Source: an uncultured Prevotella sp. (GTDB lineage: Bacteria > Bacteroidota > Bacteroidia > Bacteroidales > Bacteroidaceae). From it: a stretch of DNA of 16,281 nt. The notes under the pieces were generated by a model. It did not search any database. It saw nothing but the letters and a program-made list of their open reading frames with translations, and was not told the origin of the DNA. The position numbers were made by a program, and so were the translations under genes. The stretch is from the NCBI GenBank assembly GCA_946999025.1, contig CAMQBP010000024.1:1-16281 (forward strand), in the 5' to 3' direction. The first letter of the stretch is position 1; every line of letters starts with the position of its first letter. Positions 16,119-16,281 of this stretch are shown one piece after another.

Positions 16119-16281
16119 ATGTGGGATATTACAGAAACGATGAATCAGATACGGGGTTTTGTGGAAGAACTCATCCAGATGTGTGGAATTACAGGTGTGG
16201 CGGTGCCCGTTGTGCGCTATGTGTCGATGTCGTTGGCAGCCATTTTCTTTTCTTGGCTTAGCTATATTATCGCCAAGAAAC
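16119..16281 (+). CDS. N-terminal part of a membrane protein, cut by the window end
   Basis: An open frame starts at ATG 16119 (the in-frame stop at 16110 rules out a longer product) and continues past the last base; 54 residues are visible. An amphipathic first part (WDITETMNQIRGFVEELIQM) is followed by a hydrophobic helix (about residues 33-52, VRYVSMSLAAIFFSWLSYII) ending in a Lys pair. The layout, a short amphipathic segment then TM1 with a basic end, resembles the start of YbdG/MscS-type mechanosensitive channels, but too little is present to assign a family. It begins 45 nt after dacB and may belong to the same transcript. The leader is A-rich (AATAAAAAG). Confidence 0.6.
   Translation, partial: MWDITETMNQIRGFVEELIQMCGITGVAVPVVRYVSMSLAAIFFSWLSYIIAKK

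Overview
The window looks like chromosomal DNA from a member of the Bacteroidota, most likely a Prevotella-type (Prevotellaceae) bacterium. The reasons are a SprA/Sov-type type IX secretion translocon (a family confined to this phylum), a 299-residue meso-diaminopimelate dehydrogenase of the Bacteroidales type, promoter candidates of the phylum's TAnnTTTG form, and A/T-rich leaders with no strong Shine-Dalgarno sequence. Species-level placement is inference. I see no insertion sequence, phage, CRISPR array, tRNA or rRNA.

Layout. (1) 163-4077, plus strand: two exported peptidases in tandem, a bleomycin-hydrolase-type cysteine peptidase (C1B) and a prolyl-oligopeptidase-family serine peptidase (S9). 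Both have signal peptides, so together they suggest peptide degradation in the periplasm. (2) 4130-5029, minus strand: ddh, convergent with the S9 gene across a strong hairpin and with a good promoter of its own. (3) 5030-5465: a divergent intergenic region holding the ddh promoter and a degenerate array of 22-nt units. (4) 5466-13750, plus strand: ruvA, then sprA 41 nt later; sprA is 7.6 kb and codes for 2542 residues, nearly half the window. (5) 13751-14370: a long non-coding gap with a second 22-nt-phased array and a promoter-like element. (6) 14371-16281, plus strand: a two-TM protein with a PH-like domain overlaps by 4 nt a compact PBP4-type (S13) D-Ala-D-Ala carboxypeptidase, followed by the start of another membrane protein that runs off the window.

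Functionally the window mixes envelope work (meso-DAP supply by Ddh, peptidoglycan trimming by DacB, outer-membrane secretion by SprA), exported peptidases, and recombination repair (RuvA). The genes are ordinary for this lineage. The least expected signal is the pair of intergenic arrays, about 8.7 kb apart, that keep a 22-nt phase over six to eight diverged units, share the words CATTGACTTTGG and ATGCTTTTGC, and contain perfect 12-13-bp inverted repeats. They are not CRISPRs, and I cannot match them to a named element.

Several open reading frames extend upstream of the start I consider real (C1 peptidase, S9 peptidase, ddh, ruvA). The starts given here follow signal peptides, family N-termini and family length.
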